DNA of 64,000 nt from Bacteriovoracaceae bacterium (GTDB lineage Bacteria; Bdellovibrionota; Bacteriovoracia; Bacteriovoracales; Bacteriovoracaceae), in contig JAFMBV010000001.1 in NCBI GenBank assembly GCA_017858255.1, positions 104,157-168,156 on the forward strand. The letters run 5' to 3'. Position 1 is the first letter of the stretch. Every line of letters starts with the position of its first letter. Positions 42,962 through 50,824 of the stretch are shown here, piece after piece. A model generated the notes under the pieces. The model saw only the letters and a program-made list of their open reading frames with translations. It had not been told where the DNA came from and ran no database searches. The position numbers and the translations under genes are program-made.

Positions 42962-44101
42962 TTATTTAAGAACCTCTTTGGCGATTACTAGCCTTTGAAT
43001 TTGGGAAGTGCCCTCATATATTTGAATGAGTTTAGCGTCCCTCATCAGCTTTTCCACAGGATATTCTTTACTATAACCATATCCTCCGTAAATCTGAACT
43101 GCGTCAGTTGCAACCTGCATAAATGAGTCTGAAGCAAATGCTTTGGCCATGGAAGCCAGCTTTGTGTTTGATAAGCCTTGATCTATAAGCCAGGCGGACT
43201 TGAAAACAAGTAGTCTAGACGCCTCAACTTTTGTGGCCATATCGGCAAGCATAAATTGAATTGCTTGATGACCAGCAATTGGCTTATTAAATTGAATCCT
43301 CTCTTTTGAATATTCAGTGGCGTAGTCTAGCGAGCATTGAGCTCCACCGACTGCTGAGGCAGCTACCATTGGTCTTGAGTGATCCAAAGTTTTCATTGCA
43401 ATTTTCCACCCGTCACCAGGTGAACCAAGCATATTTTCTTTAGGGACTAAAACATTCTTAAAAGTAACAGAACGGGTGTCAGAGCAACAATGGCCCATCT
43501 TTTTTTCAGGAGCACCAATTTCGATTCCTGCAGTACCTTTTTCAATTACGAGAGCACTAATACCTTTGTGCTTAAGTTCGGGATCAATTGTCCCATATAA
43601 AGTAAAGAGATCTGCGTAACCCGCATTTGTGATCCACATCTTTTGACCGTTAACGATCCAGTGGTCACCACCATCTTTAATTGTGGTTTTAATTCCTGCG
43701 GCATCGCTACCATTACCAGGTTCTGTTAAACAAAAAGCTGCAATCTTATACGATTCAGTAAATGGGGTTAAAAACTTCTTCTTTTGTTCTTCTGAGCCAC
43801 CTATAACAATAGGTAAGAGGGCCAGGTCATTTGCCATAATTGCAGTATTCATACCGAGACAACCGTATGCGAGGGCTTCGGTTATGATCATAGAGTCAAT
43901 CGTCGTAAAGCCTGTGCCACCAAACTCGGTTGGGATACAGGTGTTAACAAGTCCAAGACTCCATGCTTTTTCTAAAATCTCTAAGGGCATTTCAGCTTTT
44001 TGATCAAACTCCGCTGATTTTGGAATCATTTCTTGTCTGGCGAACTTCATTGCCATCTCATTGATTTCTTTTTGTTCGATATTCAGATCAAAGTTGAGCA
44101 T
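42962..44101 (-). CDS. Acyl-CoA dehydrogenase
   Basis: FAD enzyme forming trans-2-enoyl-CoA in fatty-acid or branched-chain catabolism. 379 residues with AFCLTEPGNGSDAAGIKTT and KMWITNAGYAD (FAD/substrate contacts), VQIYGGYGYSKEYPVEKLMR, and the catalytic Glu in IYEGTSQIQRL near the C-terminus, at the position used by short- and medium-chain enzymes. First gene of an operon with etfB and etfA under a good promoter (44137-44166). With IcmF at 58334 it could serve isobutyryl or butyryl-CoA metabolism, but chain-length preference is not readable. Confidence 0.95.
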   Translation of the reverse strand: MLNFDLNIEQKEINEMAMKFARQEMIPKSAEFDQKAEMPLEILEKAWSLGLVNTCIPTEFGGTGFTTIDSMIITEALAYGCLGMNTAIMANDLALLPIVIGGSEEQKKKFLTPFTESYKIAAFCLTEPGNGSDAAGIKTTIKDGGDHWIVNGQKMWITNAGYADLFTLYGTIDPELKHKGISALVIEKGTAGIEIGAPEKKMGHCCSDTRSVTFKNVLVPKENMLGSPGDGWKIAMKTLDHSRPMVAASAVGGAQCSLDYATEYSKERIQFNKPIAGHQAIQFMLADMATKVEASRLLVFKSAWLIDQGLSNTKLASMAKAFASDSFMQVATDAVQIYGGYGYSKEYPVEKLMRDAKLIQIYEGTSQIQRLVIAKEVLK

Positions 44102-44136
44102 AGAAAATAAATCCTGGTAATAATTTAGAGAAACCC

Positions 44137-44166
44137 ATTATAAGGCTGCGTAAGGATTAGGGTCAA
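44137..44166 (-). promoter_or_regulatory. Sigma-70-type promoter of the acyl-CoA dehydrogenase/etf operon
   Basis: On the minus strand TTGACC (44161-44166), 18-bp spacer, TATAAT (44137-44142). Predicted start near 44130, about 29 bases before the ATG. No clear palindromic operator of the PsrA/FadR sort was noticed around it. Confidence 0.8.
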
Positions 44167-44185
44167 TTTATATAAGGATAGACAG

Positions 44186-44653
44186 TCAAGGTTTTGGATA
44201 TACCCAACAAGTATTGTCAAAGTTATCCGGAAATTCGAACTGAGTTATTAGTTTAGAAAAGTAAGACAGCTCTTTAAGTGGGGAAACAATAAAGCTTCTT
44301 TCAAAAAGTCTCGGATGAGGAACTTTAAGGTCGGGTATATCGATTCTTTCGAACTCCCAAAAGAGAATATCAATATCAAGTGTCCTGGGGCCTTTGTCGA
44401 TGTCTCTCGTTCTCCCCAAGTCATTTTCAATTTCATTAACGATCCTTAGAACGGCCATGGGATCAATGGTGGGAATACTAAATTCTAGTAACTGATTTAG
44501 AAAATCAGGTTGACTCAAATAATCCACAGCTGGGGATTCGTATATATTTGACTCATCTATTAGCTCAAAATATTCACAAAGTTTAAATTTAGCAGTGTTT
44601 AAATATTTTTCACGGTCCCCAAGATTGGCACCAGTGGATAGTATTAGACTCAT
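44186..44653 (-). CDS. folK: 2-amino-4-hydroxy-6-hydroxymethyldihydropteridine pyrophosphokinase
   Basis: Folate synthesis: pyrophosphorylates the pterin alcohol before dihydropteroate synthase. STGANLGDREKYL at the N-terminus, ENDLGRTRDID and KGPRTLDIDILFW (Mg-binding aspartates) and PHPRLFERSFIVSPL are the family blocks. Length 155 is normal. The start makes an ATGA overlap with the small lipoprotein gene. It lies upstream of the acyl-CoA dehydrogenase gene on the same strand, but that gene has its own promoter in the 84-bp gap. Confidence 0.95.
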   Translation of the reverse strand: MSLILSTGANLGDREKYLNTAKFKLCEYFELIDESNIYESPAVDYLSQPDFLNQLLEFSIPTIDPMAVLRIVNEIENDLGRTRDIDKGPRTLDIDILFWEFERIDIPDLKVPHPRLFERSFIVSPLKELSYFSKLITQFEFPDNFDNTCWVYPKP

Positions 44654-44838
44654 TTTTTCTTATTATCTTTTTCGTCTTTCTCCGTATCTTTGAGTGGAGA
44701 CAGCATGAATTGTTTTTCTATTGAAGGTAGAATTGTATCACTTGGTGGACTGGGGTCTGACTTAACACCACAGCTAACTATTGATAAAATTAAAATGGGA
44801 AAGCTTAAGGCAGTTTTAAAATTCAAGAGAAAACCCAA
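44650..44838 (-). CDS. Small lipoprotein (LptM-like)
   Basis: 62 residues: a hydrophobic signal with lipobox ILSIVSC, then CGVKSDPSPPSDTILPSIEK and a Lys/Asp-rich tail. Short lipoproteins beginning CGxKxxxxxP resemble LptM (YifL), which helps mature the LptD translocon; the resemblance is limited to the first ten mature residues. A TTG start is required; 44838 overlaps the upstream OM protein gene by 23 bp, and a TTG at 44826 is an alternative. It shares an ATGA with folK. Confidence 0.6.
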   Translation of the reverse strand: MGFLLNFKTALSFPILILSIVSCGVKSDPSPPSDTILPSIEKQFMLSPLKDTEKDEKDNKKK

Positions 44839-45790
44839 AGTTTAAAGCATCTGATCCGACGTCTAGTCTTGCGAACCATCCAGGTACGAGTCTCTTAAGA
44901 ATGGTAACCCCAAAAACCGGTTGATTTTTCTTCAGACTCTCAACAAGTTCAAGTTCTAATTCCTGCTGTGTCGTGCTAACTCCTGCTGAACCAGCGCCTG
45001 GGCTATCAGCGTTGGTAATTTGATAGCCTGCATAGGGTTGGATATAGGAATAAAATGGAGCTTCGACTGTATATTTGAATTTAAACACTAAGCTAGAAAA
45101 CTTCGTATCTAATCCGCCATCAGGGTAGTCGTTAATAACATTTTCTCCGTAAGAAACCTCTGCCCAAAAGTTATCATTTACTTGGTAGGCCCAGGCGCCT
45201 GTGATTTGGCTATATCTTCTGGTGTCCTGCTCGACGCCTTGCCCTTCAACTTGAGAAAGAAAGAGGGAGATAATATTGTCAGTTTTAATTTTTCGATTTG
45301 TATTTTCTTCTAAATTTAAATCATCTTCCAGAAGGGTTGTTTCATCAAAAAGGCCTTCTTCATCTTCGATTAGTGCCGTCTCTTCCGTAGTGCTTTCTTG
45401 TTTTTTCTTAATTCTAAAGAAGCTGTCATCACCTCGGATAATCTGAACCTGCATCCCCGGGCGTAAAAGCTTATGTAGCTCGGGGTTGTAAACCTTCATG
45501 ATTTTTATGCCGCCACTTCCTGAGGATGTTTTAGCAACGAGGGAGCGGTTAACAAGTTTATCATCCAAAACAATTGAAATGAAGTCACCCTTTCCATAGC
45601 TACTTGAGCTATTGGTAAGAATAAATATTCTTCCACTTGCACTTATTTTCTCAATTTTTTCAGTTGATAGCTGGGGCGAATTATTCTCAAAACTTCCATT
45701 GAATGAATCGATATCATCAACAACAGACTGGGCGAAGTTGAGTTTTGGAAGAAAGAGGAGAATGAAAATAACATACCAGTTGAGTTTCAT
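44816..45790 (-). CDS. Exported outer-membrane protein
   Basis: 324 residues with a signal peptide (MKLNWYVIFILLFLPKLNFA). Residues about 35-115 (KISASGRIFILTNSS, then YGKGDFISIVLDD and LRPGMQVQIIRGDDSFF) form a small beta domain like that in the exported protein at 4351. A charged acidic linker follows (EEGLFDETTLLEDDLNLEE). The last 140 residues look like an eight-strand barrel ending DALNFGFSLEF with terminal Phe. Probably cotranscribed with the lipoprotein and folK genes. Function unknown. Confidence 0.65.
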   Translation of the reverse strand: MKLNWYVIFILLFLPKLNFAQSVVDDIDSFNGSFENNSPQLSTEKIEKISASGRIFILTNSSSSYGKGDFISIVLDDKLVNRSLVAKTSSGSGGIKIMKVYNPELHKLLRPGMQVQIIRGDDSFFRIKKKQESTTEETALIEDEEGLFDETTLLEDDLNLEENTNRKIKTDNIISLFLSQVEGQGVEQDTRRYSQITGAWAYQVNDNFWAEVSYGENVINDYPDGGLDTKFSSLVFKFKYTVEAPFYSYIQPYAGYQITNADSPGAGSAGVSTTQQELELELVESLKKNQPVFGVTILKRLVPGWFARLDVGSDALNFGFSLEF

Positions 45791-46030
45791 AACTTAATGC
45801 TATCTTCTTAGGATTCCTGATGTCCACACAGGCAATTTTTAATTGTGGTGAAGGTGCCAGATATTAAAGGATTTAGGTGGATTTTATTGATAATGACGGT
45901 AGGGAAATAGGGCTTAAGTTGTTGTAATTATGTTAATATGGGAAAAACCTATGATTACGGTAGTTTTGCTTAAAGTGATAGGTAGGATGTTCCGAATAGC
46001 GTCATATATGAAAAACACAGAGGAGAAAGT

Positions 46031-46642
46031 ATGAAGTTATTAAATCTTTTATTACTCGTTAGTTTGATAACGACAGTATCTTGTTCAAAAGGCTCTAAAA
46101 AGGATGATGCAACAGCAGACTCTGGAGATATGATGAGCAGTGATGCTGACTTTATTGTTGATGCAGAAAATGAAGAACTTATTATTGAAGATGAACCACT
46201 TGTTGCTAGTGAAGATGATGTTGAGCCAATCGTGCTTGATGAGTCTCTTGCATCATCTGATGTTGAGCTAACAGAAGATGAGGGTAGCTATACCGTTAAA
46301 AGAGGCGAAACTCTTATGATGGCAGCTTTCAACATATACGGTGATTATAGAAAATGGAGTAACCTTCGAGACCTCAATGGTTTAAGAGGGAGCTCAGTAT
46401 CAGAAGGCGCAGTTATCCGTTTCAAGAAACCATCTACTGAGTTTGTTTGGAACCCTGAAGGATTGCCATATCTTATAAAGAGTGGAGATTCTCTTGTGAC
46501 CGTTTCAAAAGATAAATATGGAACAGCAAGTAAGTGGAAACTTATTTACAATAACAACAGACCATTAATTAAAGATCCAAATTTGATTTTTGCAGGCTTT
46601 ACTCTATATTATATTCCAGAGAGAGAGATTGCCTCTGAGTAA
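46031..46642 (+). CDS. LysM-domain lipoprotein
   Basis: 203 residues: signal peptide and lipobox TTVSC (lipidated Cys near residue 19), an acidic linker of about 60 residues, then two LysM repeats, about 86-137 (YTVKRGETLMMAAFNIYGDY ... VIRFKKP) and about 145-198 (YLIKSGDSLVTVSKDKYG ... GFTLYYIPE). LysM binds GlcNAc-containing glycan, so it should tether the membrane to peptidoglycan. A GGAG site precedes the ATG. The terminator that would end its transcript lies within the first codons of the next gene. The 240 bp upstream hold no promoter I can call with confidence. Confidence 0.82.
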   Translation: MKLLNLLLLVSLITTVSCSKGSKKDDATADSGDMMSSDADFIVDAENEELIIEDEPLVASEDDVEPIVLDESLASSDVELTEDEGSYTVKRGETLMMAAFNIYGDYRKWSNLRDLNGLRGSSVSEGAVIRFKKPSTEFVWNPEGLPYLIKSGDSLVTVSKDKYGTASKWKLIYNNNRPLIKDPNLIFAGFTLYYIPEREIASE

Positions 46643-46647
46643 TTAAG

Positions 46648-47454
46648 ATGAATAACTTCTGTGTCTATATGCGCCCTCTATGTAGGGCGCTTTTTTTATT
46701 TTCAGTCTCAATACTTCTATTGAGTTGCTCGCATATAAAAAAATTTCTAATTCAGGAAGACGTTATTGTTAGTAATCAGAAAATACATACCACTAAAAAG
46801 GTTGACTATATTGATCACCTTAGTTCGTTGTCTAAAAGTATCTTAAACAACAAAGACATCAGAAGCCTGCGCCTTTCAAAAAGAAATAATGAATATCTAA
46901 AGGGTATTTTTCAACGCATTGTCTCTAATAATGAGCTTTTATTACCGAAGGGCCCACCACCTCAATTCTATTTAATCGACGATAAGGTGCCTTTTATCTT
47001 CTCACTACCAAACTATCAGTTCTTTATATCAAAGGGACTTGTGAAGAAATACTTTAAAAATGAATCCTTACTGGTAAGTGCTCTGTGCTTTGAAATTGTA
47101 AAATCAGGTAGAAACTTATATCCCGCTCAAAGAGTTTTTCCGTTGGGTTTAATTCAGATTCCTCAGGTTCTATCCTTGATAAGAATAGATATTAATACAA
47201 AACTAGAAGTCTATAAGTGGACTTACTTTGCCTTGAGGAGGGCAGAGTATGATGCAATGGCACTATTAAATTGGATCCAAACTCAAAATAAAAATACCTT
47301 GGACTTCAGCTGGCAAATTAGAGACCCTAGAGGAATATCGAGAGAGGAGTTTTTATTAAAGAACTTTTTAGTTTCCCAAGGATTTGGTCAAGTCAAATCA
47401 CCGGAGATAAACTCCTCCAAAATGTTTTATCGTTTTCAAGATAGTTACAAATGA
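46648..47454 (+). CDS. Lipoprotein resembling an M48 metallopeptidase, HExxH lost
   Basis: 268 residues. A signal peptide ending in lipobox LLLSC (ATG at 46648, or 46669 for a shorter one) precedes a domain patterned on M48 peptidases: FSLPNYQFFISKGLVKKYF (as in NAFALPGGxIFVxxGLL), ESLLVSALCFEIVKSGRN where active enzymes have the HExxH helix, and RRAEYDAMALLNW where they have ExDxxG. The zinc histidines are absent, so it is probably not a protease. It overlaps the AmgK-like gene by 4 bp (ATGA). An intrinsic terminator is embedded in its signal-peptide codons. The family call is by pattern and needs structural confirmation. Confidence 0.6.
   Translation: MNNFCVYMRPLCRALFLFSVSILLLSCSHIKKFLIQEDVIVSNQKIHTTKKVDYIDHLSSLSKSILNNKDIRSLRLSKRNNEYLKGIFQRIVSNNELLLPKGPPPQFYLIDDKVPFIFSLPNYQFFISKGLVKKYFKNESLLVSALCFEIVKSGRNLYPAQRVFPLGLIQIPQVLSLIRIDINTKLEVYKWTYFALRRAEYDAMALLNWIQTQNKNTLDFSWQIRDPRGISREEFLLKNFLVSQGFGQVKSPEINSSKMFYRFQDSYK
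46671..46702 (+). terminator. Intrinsic terminator inside the next gene's signal-peptide codons
   Basis: GCGCCCT-CTATGT-AGGGCGC, a perfect 7-bp stem with a 6-base loop, followed by seven T and an A-TTTT. It lies 28 bases after the LysM gene stop but also within codons 8-18 of the following reading frame, so it either ends the LysM transcript or acts as an attenuator for the downstream genes. Confidence 0.85.
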
Positions 47455-48491
47455 ATTTAGAAACACAAATTAAAACAGAGAAAATTTTAGTAGACTCACT
47501 CTTTCAGAACTCAATAAGTGCTGGAAGGATTGAAGCCTTTAAAAACTGGGAAATCCATAGGCTAACTGGCGATGCATCCAGTCGAAGATATTATCGAGTG
47601 GATTGTGAGAAAAAGCAGTTTGTTGTTTGTCTGCAGCAGCCACTAGAGGGTGGCGGAAGAGATAATTTTGTGGATATGCAAAGAATTCTTTCCTCTGAAA
47701 ATATCCGTGTTCCTCATATTTATGATGTAGATTTAGAAAGAGGCTATCTTCTTGAAGAAGACCTCGGCGACCAAACCCTTCTAAACTTTCTATCTAAGCT
47801 TCGCTCTCCACGTGAGGAGTTAGAGGCTTATGAAAAAGCATTACAAGAGTTAATAAAAATTCATGGAATTAAAAAGGAAAGTTATCCAGAGGGCTGCTTT
47901 TCATCGTTATATTTTGATAAAGAAAAGCTAATGAGTGAAGTGGCTTTTACTGTAAAACAATTAATTGAAGGCTTGTTTAATCAAGCCCTATCGGAAGAAA
48001 AGAAAAAAATACTAGAGACTACATTTGAAAATATTTGCCAGACACTTGCCTCACAAAAAATGGTCGTGACTCATAGAGATTATCACTCTCGGAATATTAT
48101 GATTAAGGATTCTGACTTTGTGGTTATTGATTTTCAGGATGCAAGAATGGGGATTCCTCAATATGATTTGGTTTCTCTTCTTGAGGATTGTTATTATAAA
48201 ATCTCTCGTCAAAATAAACATAAGCTAAAGAAGACTTATTGGGATGAGTTCCTAAAAGAAAAGTGTTACCAATCTTCTTTTGAAGAGTTTTCAATTCTTT
48301 ATGACAAGATGGCCATTCAGAGAATATTTAAGGCGCTTGGTAGCTTTGCTTACATTTATAGACTTAGAGGAGATATTCGATATTTAAAATATATTGGATA
48401 TGCCTTTGAAAAACTAAGAGATATTCTCTTTCGTTACAAAGAGTATAACGAGTTAAGAGTTGTCCTTTCAGAAATCTATTATGAATATTAA
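47451..48491 (+). CDS. AmgK-like anomeric amino-sugar kinase (APH family)
   Basis: 346-residue aminoglycoside-phosphotransferase-fold kinase. Motifs: RLTGDASSRRYYRVD at the nucleotide loop, VTHRDYHSRNIMI (catalytic Asp near residue 209), and VIDFQDARMGIPQYDLVSLL (Mg-binding Asp). The last is characteristic of the AmgK group, which phosphorylates MurNAc and GlcNAc at C1 in the Pseudomonas cell-wall recycling route that bypasses de novo UDP-MurNAc synthesis. The next gene encodes a MurU-like nucleotidyltransferase with an 11-bp overlap, as expected for that pathway. Assignment rests on both genes together. Confidence 0.82.
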   Translation: MNLETQIKTEKILVDSLFQNSISAGRIEAFKNWEIHRLTGDASSRRYYRVDCEKKQFVVCLQQPLEGGGRDNFVDMQRILSSENIRVPHIYDVDLERGYLLEEDLGDQTLLNFLSKLRSPREELEAYEKALQELIKIHGIKKESYPEGCFSSLYFDKEKLMSEVAFTVKQLIEGLFNQALSEEKKKILETTFENICQTLASQKMVVTHRDYHSRNIMIKDSDFVVIDFQDARMGIPQYDLVSLLEDCYYKISRQNKHKLKKTYWDEFLKEKCYQSSFEEFSILYDKMAIQRIFKALGSFAYIYRLRGDIRYLKYIGYAFEKLRDILFRYKEYNELRVVLSEIYYEY

Positions 48492-49359
48492 CAATTGTTT
48501 TTTACCATGTGCAGGATTTGGTACAAGGATGGGGAGTGTTGGTAAGGTAATCCCGAAACCACTTTGGCCCCTTTTCGATTCCACACTTTTAGAGTTACAA
48601 GTATCGTATGCTAAGACCCTCGGCGCTCAAAGGGCATTCATAAATACCCATCACTTATCAGAATTATTTAAAGATATTATTAACGAAGAAGATTTAACAG
48701 ACTTATATGAAAGAGAAATTCTTGGTAGTGGGGGATGTTTTCATAATTTTAAAAAGAACTTTCCTCAAATTACATCCATAAATATTTTTAATCCAGACTC
48801 CTTTTTACTGTTAAGCCAAGAGGATTGGGACGCCTTCAATGAACACTCTAAAAAGAGTGATCACGTCTTAATAGGTATGCCTTGTGAAAAAGACGATCAA
48901 TATAATAGAATTGTGGTGGACTCCAACGGCCTACTTAGAGACATTGTTGGGCCTTCAGAAGATGCTCCAACGATAACATATTCAGGTTTTGGAAAGGTTG
49001 ATTTATCGGCAGTTACTTATAAACCAGGTAAAAGTAATTTTTTCGAAAGCGTGGCGAATCCATCAAACAACAATGTCACAATCTTTGAACCTAAGGACCC
49101 CATCGAATTTTGGGATTTTGGAGAAATTGAAGCTTACAAAAAAAACATCACCAAAATTATTAAAAACCCAGAAAGTAGACTTTTTAATTTTTTGAAAAGT
49201 ATTGGTAAGATCACAAAACTTAATTTTGAGAAATTGTCTTACGCATCAACTTTTCCTAGTGTTATAAATTTTTCTGGTGTGGAAATTGTAGAGAGTAATC
49301 CAGGGGTTTACTTGTCCATAAAATCACTTTCAAATGAAAGTAGAGTGGTGAAGCTTTAG
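48481..49359 (+). CDS. MurU-like nucleotidyltransferase
   Basis: 292 residues, NDP-sugar pyrophosphorylase fold: PCAGFGTRMGSVGKVIPKPL (the GxGTR...PKPL signature), INTHHLSELF, REILGSGGCFHNFKK and INIFNPDSFLLL. With the AmgK-like kinase it would form UDP-MurNAc from MurNAc-1-phosphate. I start it at the ATG at 48481, overlapping the kinase by 11 bp; a TTG at 48460 is possible. The C-terminal 70 residues are longer than MurU and include a region VINFSGVEIVESN not recognised. The end overlaps the convergent ferredoxin gene by 4 bp. Confidence 0.78.
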   Translation: MNINNCFLPCAGFGTRMGSVGKVIPKPLWPLFDSTLLELQVSYAKTLGAQRAFINTHHLSELFKDIINEEDLTDLYEREILGSGGCFHNFKKNFPQITSINIFNPDSFLLLSQEDWDAFNEHSKKSDHVLIGMPCEKDDQYNRIVVDSNGLLRDIVGPSEDAPTITYSGFGKVDLSAVTYKPGKSNFFESVANPSNNNVTIFEPKDPIEFWDFGEIEAYKKNITKIIKNPESRLFNFLKSIGKITKLNFEKLSYASTFPSVINFSGVEIVESNPGVYLSIKSLSNESRVVKL

Positions 49360-49547
49360 GTGGATGGCTTTTCCTCGACTTTAATAGCGTCAGTAGGACA
49401 CAATTCGACACATAGACCACAGAGGGTACAAGACCAATTATCGATAAGATATTGATTGTTATAGAGCGTAATACTGTCCTCAGGACAAATAACCCTGCAC
49501 ACGTCACAATTTACACATCTAGTATTCACTTCTAAAGCTATCTTCAT
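49356..49547 (-). CDS. 2[4Fe-4S] ferredoxin
   Basis: 63 residues with two complete cluster motifs, CVNCDVCRVICP and CTLCGLCVELCP, the second after about 20 residues. A small cytosolic electron carrier of the YfhL/Clostridium type. It is a single gene, divergent from the PilZ-like gene 37 bp away. Partner enzyme unknown. Confidence 0.92.
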   Translation of the reverse strand: MKIALEVNTRCVNCDVCRVICPEDSITLYNNQYLIDNWSCTLCGLCVELCPTDAIKVEEKPST

Positions 49548-49584
49548 GTATCCTTAATTATATCATGCTAATAGGAGATTTCGT

Positions 49585-50292
49585 TTGAAGTTTTTAAAGA
49601 GACCAGTTGTTATTAAGAACATTCTACTTTTTTGTCTCCTGTCCTTATTCTTCCTATCGGTAATTGAATCACTTGAGGGAGGGGTATCGGCCCTAGATTT
49701 AAAGCAATTCGTGGCAAGACTAAAGGGAGATCGTATTTTACTAGTTTGGTTTAGTATTACTTTTGTAGCGGTTTTTAAAGGCTTTCGAATTTCTCCCTAT
49801 TTATTTCTGAGCTTTTGTATCTACGTTCTAACAAGGTCGTTTAACGTATTTCTTCTGGATCTAGATAAATTAATTTTGATGTTAACATTTTTATATTCTG
49901 TGATTTCTTATAACTTTTTTCTATTTTTAAAAATGGAATTAAATGAGCCTTTTTATAATCCATCTTATCCAAGTAATATATTACCTGACTTTGGCTATCG
50001 GAAACTTCCAATAACTTTGAAACAGGATAAATCAACCCATGTTGGATATTTAACAAACTGGGGTGAAAATGGATTCTTTTGCAAACTGCCAGAGACAGCA
50101 TTGCCACTTAAAGGTCGGGTTGAAATAGAAATTATAATTGAAGATCATACATTTTTTACTGAAGGCGTAATTATGACACTCGGTTATGGCGGTGTTGGTG
50201 TTCGGGTTTTAAAAAACCCTGTCCCAGATCTAGGATGGCCTGATTATTATGGTATTATAAACGAGTTGGGCCTACGCCCTTCCTACAGATAA
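49585..50292 (+). CDS. Membrane protein with C-terminal PilZ-like domain
   Basis: 235 residues. Four hydrophobic segments lie in the N-terminal half (about 10-30, 45-65, 70-90, 92-115). The C-terminal 100 residues look like a PilZ domain: YRKLPITLKQDKSTHVGYLT, then NWGENGFFCKLP at the position of the D/NxSxxG motif, a hydrophobic strand region, and GGVGVRVL at the end. The c-di-GMP-binding RxxxR and DxSxxG residues are only partly preserved (R-K-x-x-x and N-W-G-E-N-G), so binding is uncertain. The start is TTG with AGGAG seven bases upstream. The small lipoprotein gene follows after 16 bp. Confidence 0.6.
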   Translation: MKFLKRPVVIKNILLFCLLSLFFLSVIESLEGGVSALDLKQFVARLKGDRILLVWFSITFVAVFKGFRISPYLFLSFCIYVLTRSFNVFLLDLDKLILMLTFLYSVISYNFFLFLKMELNEPFYNPSYPSNILPDFGYRKLPITLKQDKSTHVGYLTNWGENGFFCKLPETALPLKGRVEIEIIIEDHTFFTEGVIMTLGYGGVGVRVLKNPVPDLGWPDYYGIINELGLRPSYR

Positions 50293-50308
50293 GTTTTTTG
50301 GAAAGATT

Positions 50309-50773
50309 ATGAAACTAAATTTACTTCTAATTGTAACGATTGTTCTTTTTGGTTCTTGTACAAAAAAATCAACACCAGAAAAGGCTTTAAAAGAGTTTAT
50401 TCAATACCGATTTTCAGGTGGTCAAGATAAAGATGATTTATTGGAAATGACTACAGGTGGTTTAAACTCTCGAATTGATGGCATGGAGGGGGAAGAGTTA
50501 ACGTCTTTTCTAAACTCTGAAGCCCTTCAGAAAAGAAGATTAAAAATCTTACTTAAGAATTGCGAAGATACTAAGTGTTTCTTGACCTATATACTCAGCT
50601 ATTCTCAAGGCACCGGAACACCAAAGGACTTTGGAATTGAGGTAAAGAAAATTGCTCAGGTAGAAAAAGTCGGAGAGACTTGGAAACTGGCGGACGTAAG
50701 CAATATCAAGACTTTTATTGAGGCCAAGAAAGAGCTAGAAATTAGTGCTGAGGGCGATTCTAAAGCTCCATAA
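50309..50773 (+). CDS. Small lipoprotein
   Basis: 154 residues with a signal peptide and lipobox LFGSC (lipidated Cys near residue 17). The mature part, TPEKALKEFIQYRFSGG then the C-terminal VEKVGETWKLADV, looks like a DUF4878/NTF2-like fold in which the last strand reports a V-G-x-T-W-K-L pattern. It may be a cone-fold accessory lipoprotein. Cotranscribed with the PilZ-like gene. Function unknown. Confidence 0.6.
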   Translation: MKLNLLLIVTIVLFGSCTKKSTPEKALKEFIQYRFSGGQDKDDLLEMTTGGLNSRIDGMEGEELTSFLNSEALQKRRLKILLKNCEDTKCFLTYILSYSQGTGTPKDFGIEVKKIAQVEKVGETWKLADVSNIKTFIEAKKELEISAEGDSKAP

Positions 50774-50789
50774 TCAAGACCTTATAAAA

Positions 50790-50817
50790 TAAAGAAATAA
50801 GAAAATTATGCCGATAA
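50790..50817 (+). promoter_or_regulatory. Possible sigma-28 (FliA) promoter
   Basis: TAAA (50790-50793), 16 bases, GCCGATAA (50810-50817). The -10 is a perfect match to the flagellar sigma-28 consensus; the spacer is one base longer than the usual 15. The predicted start falls almost on the ATG at 50825, so either the message is leaderless or translation begins further in. Confidence 0.5.
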
Positions 50818-50824
50818 GCTAGGC

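Noticed and set aside
42771..42998. Plus-strand reading frames over etfB and its upstream gap
   Set aside because: They are antisense to clear etfB coding sequence and have no ribosome site or recognisable protein pattern.
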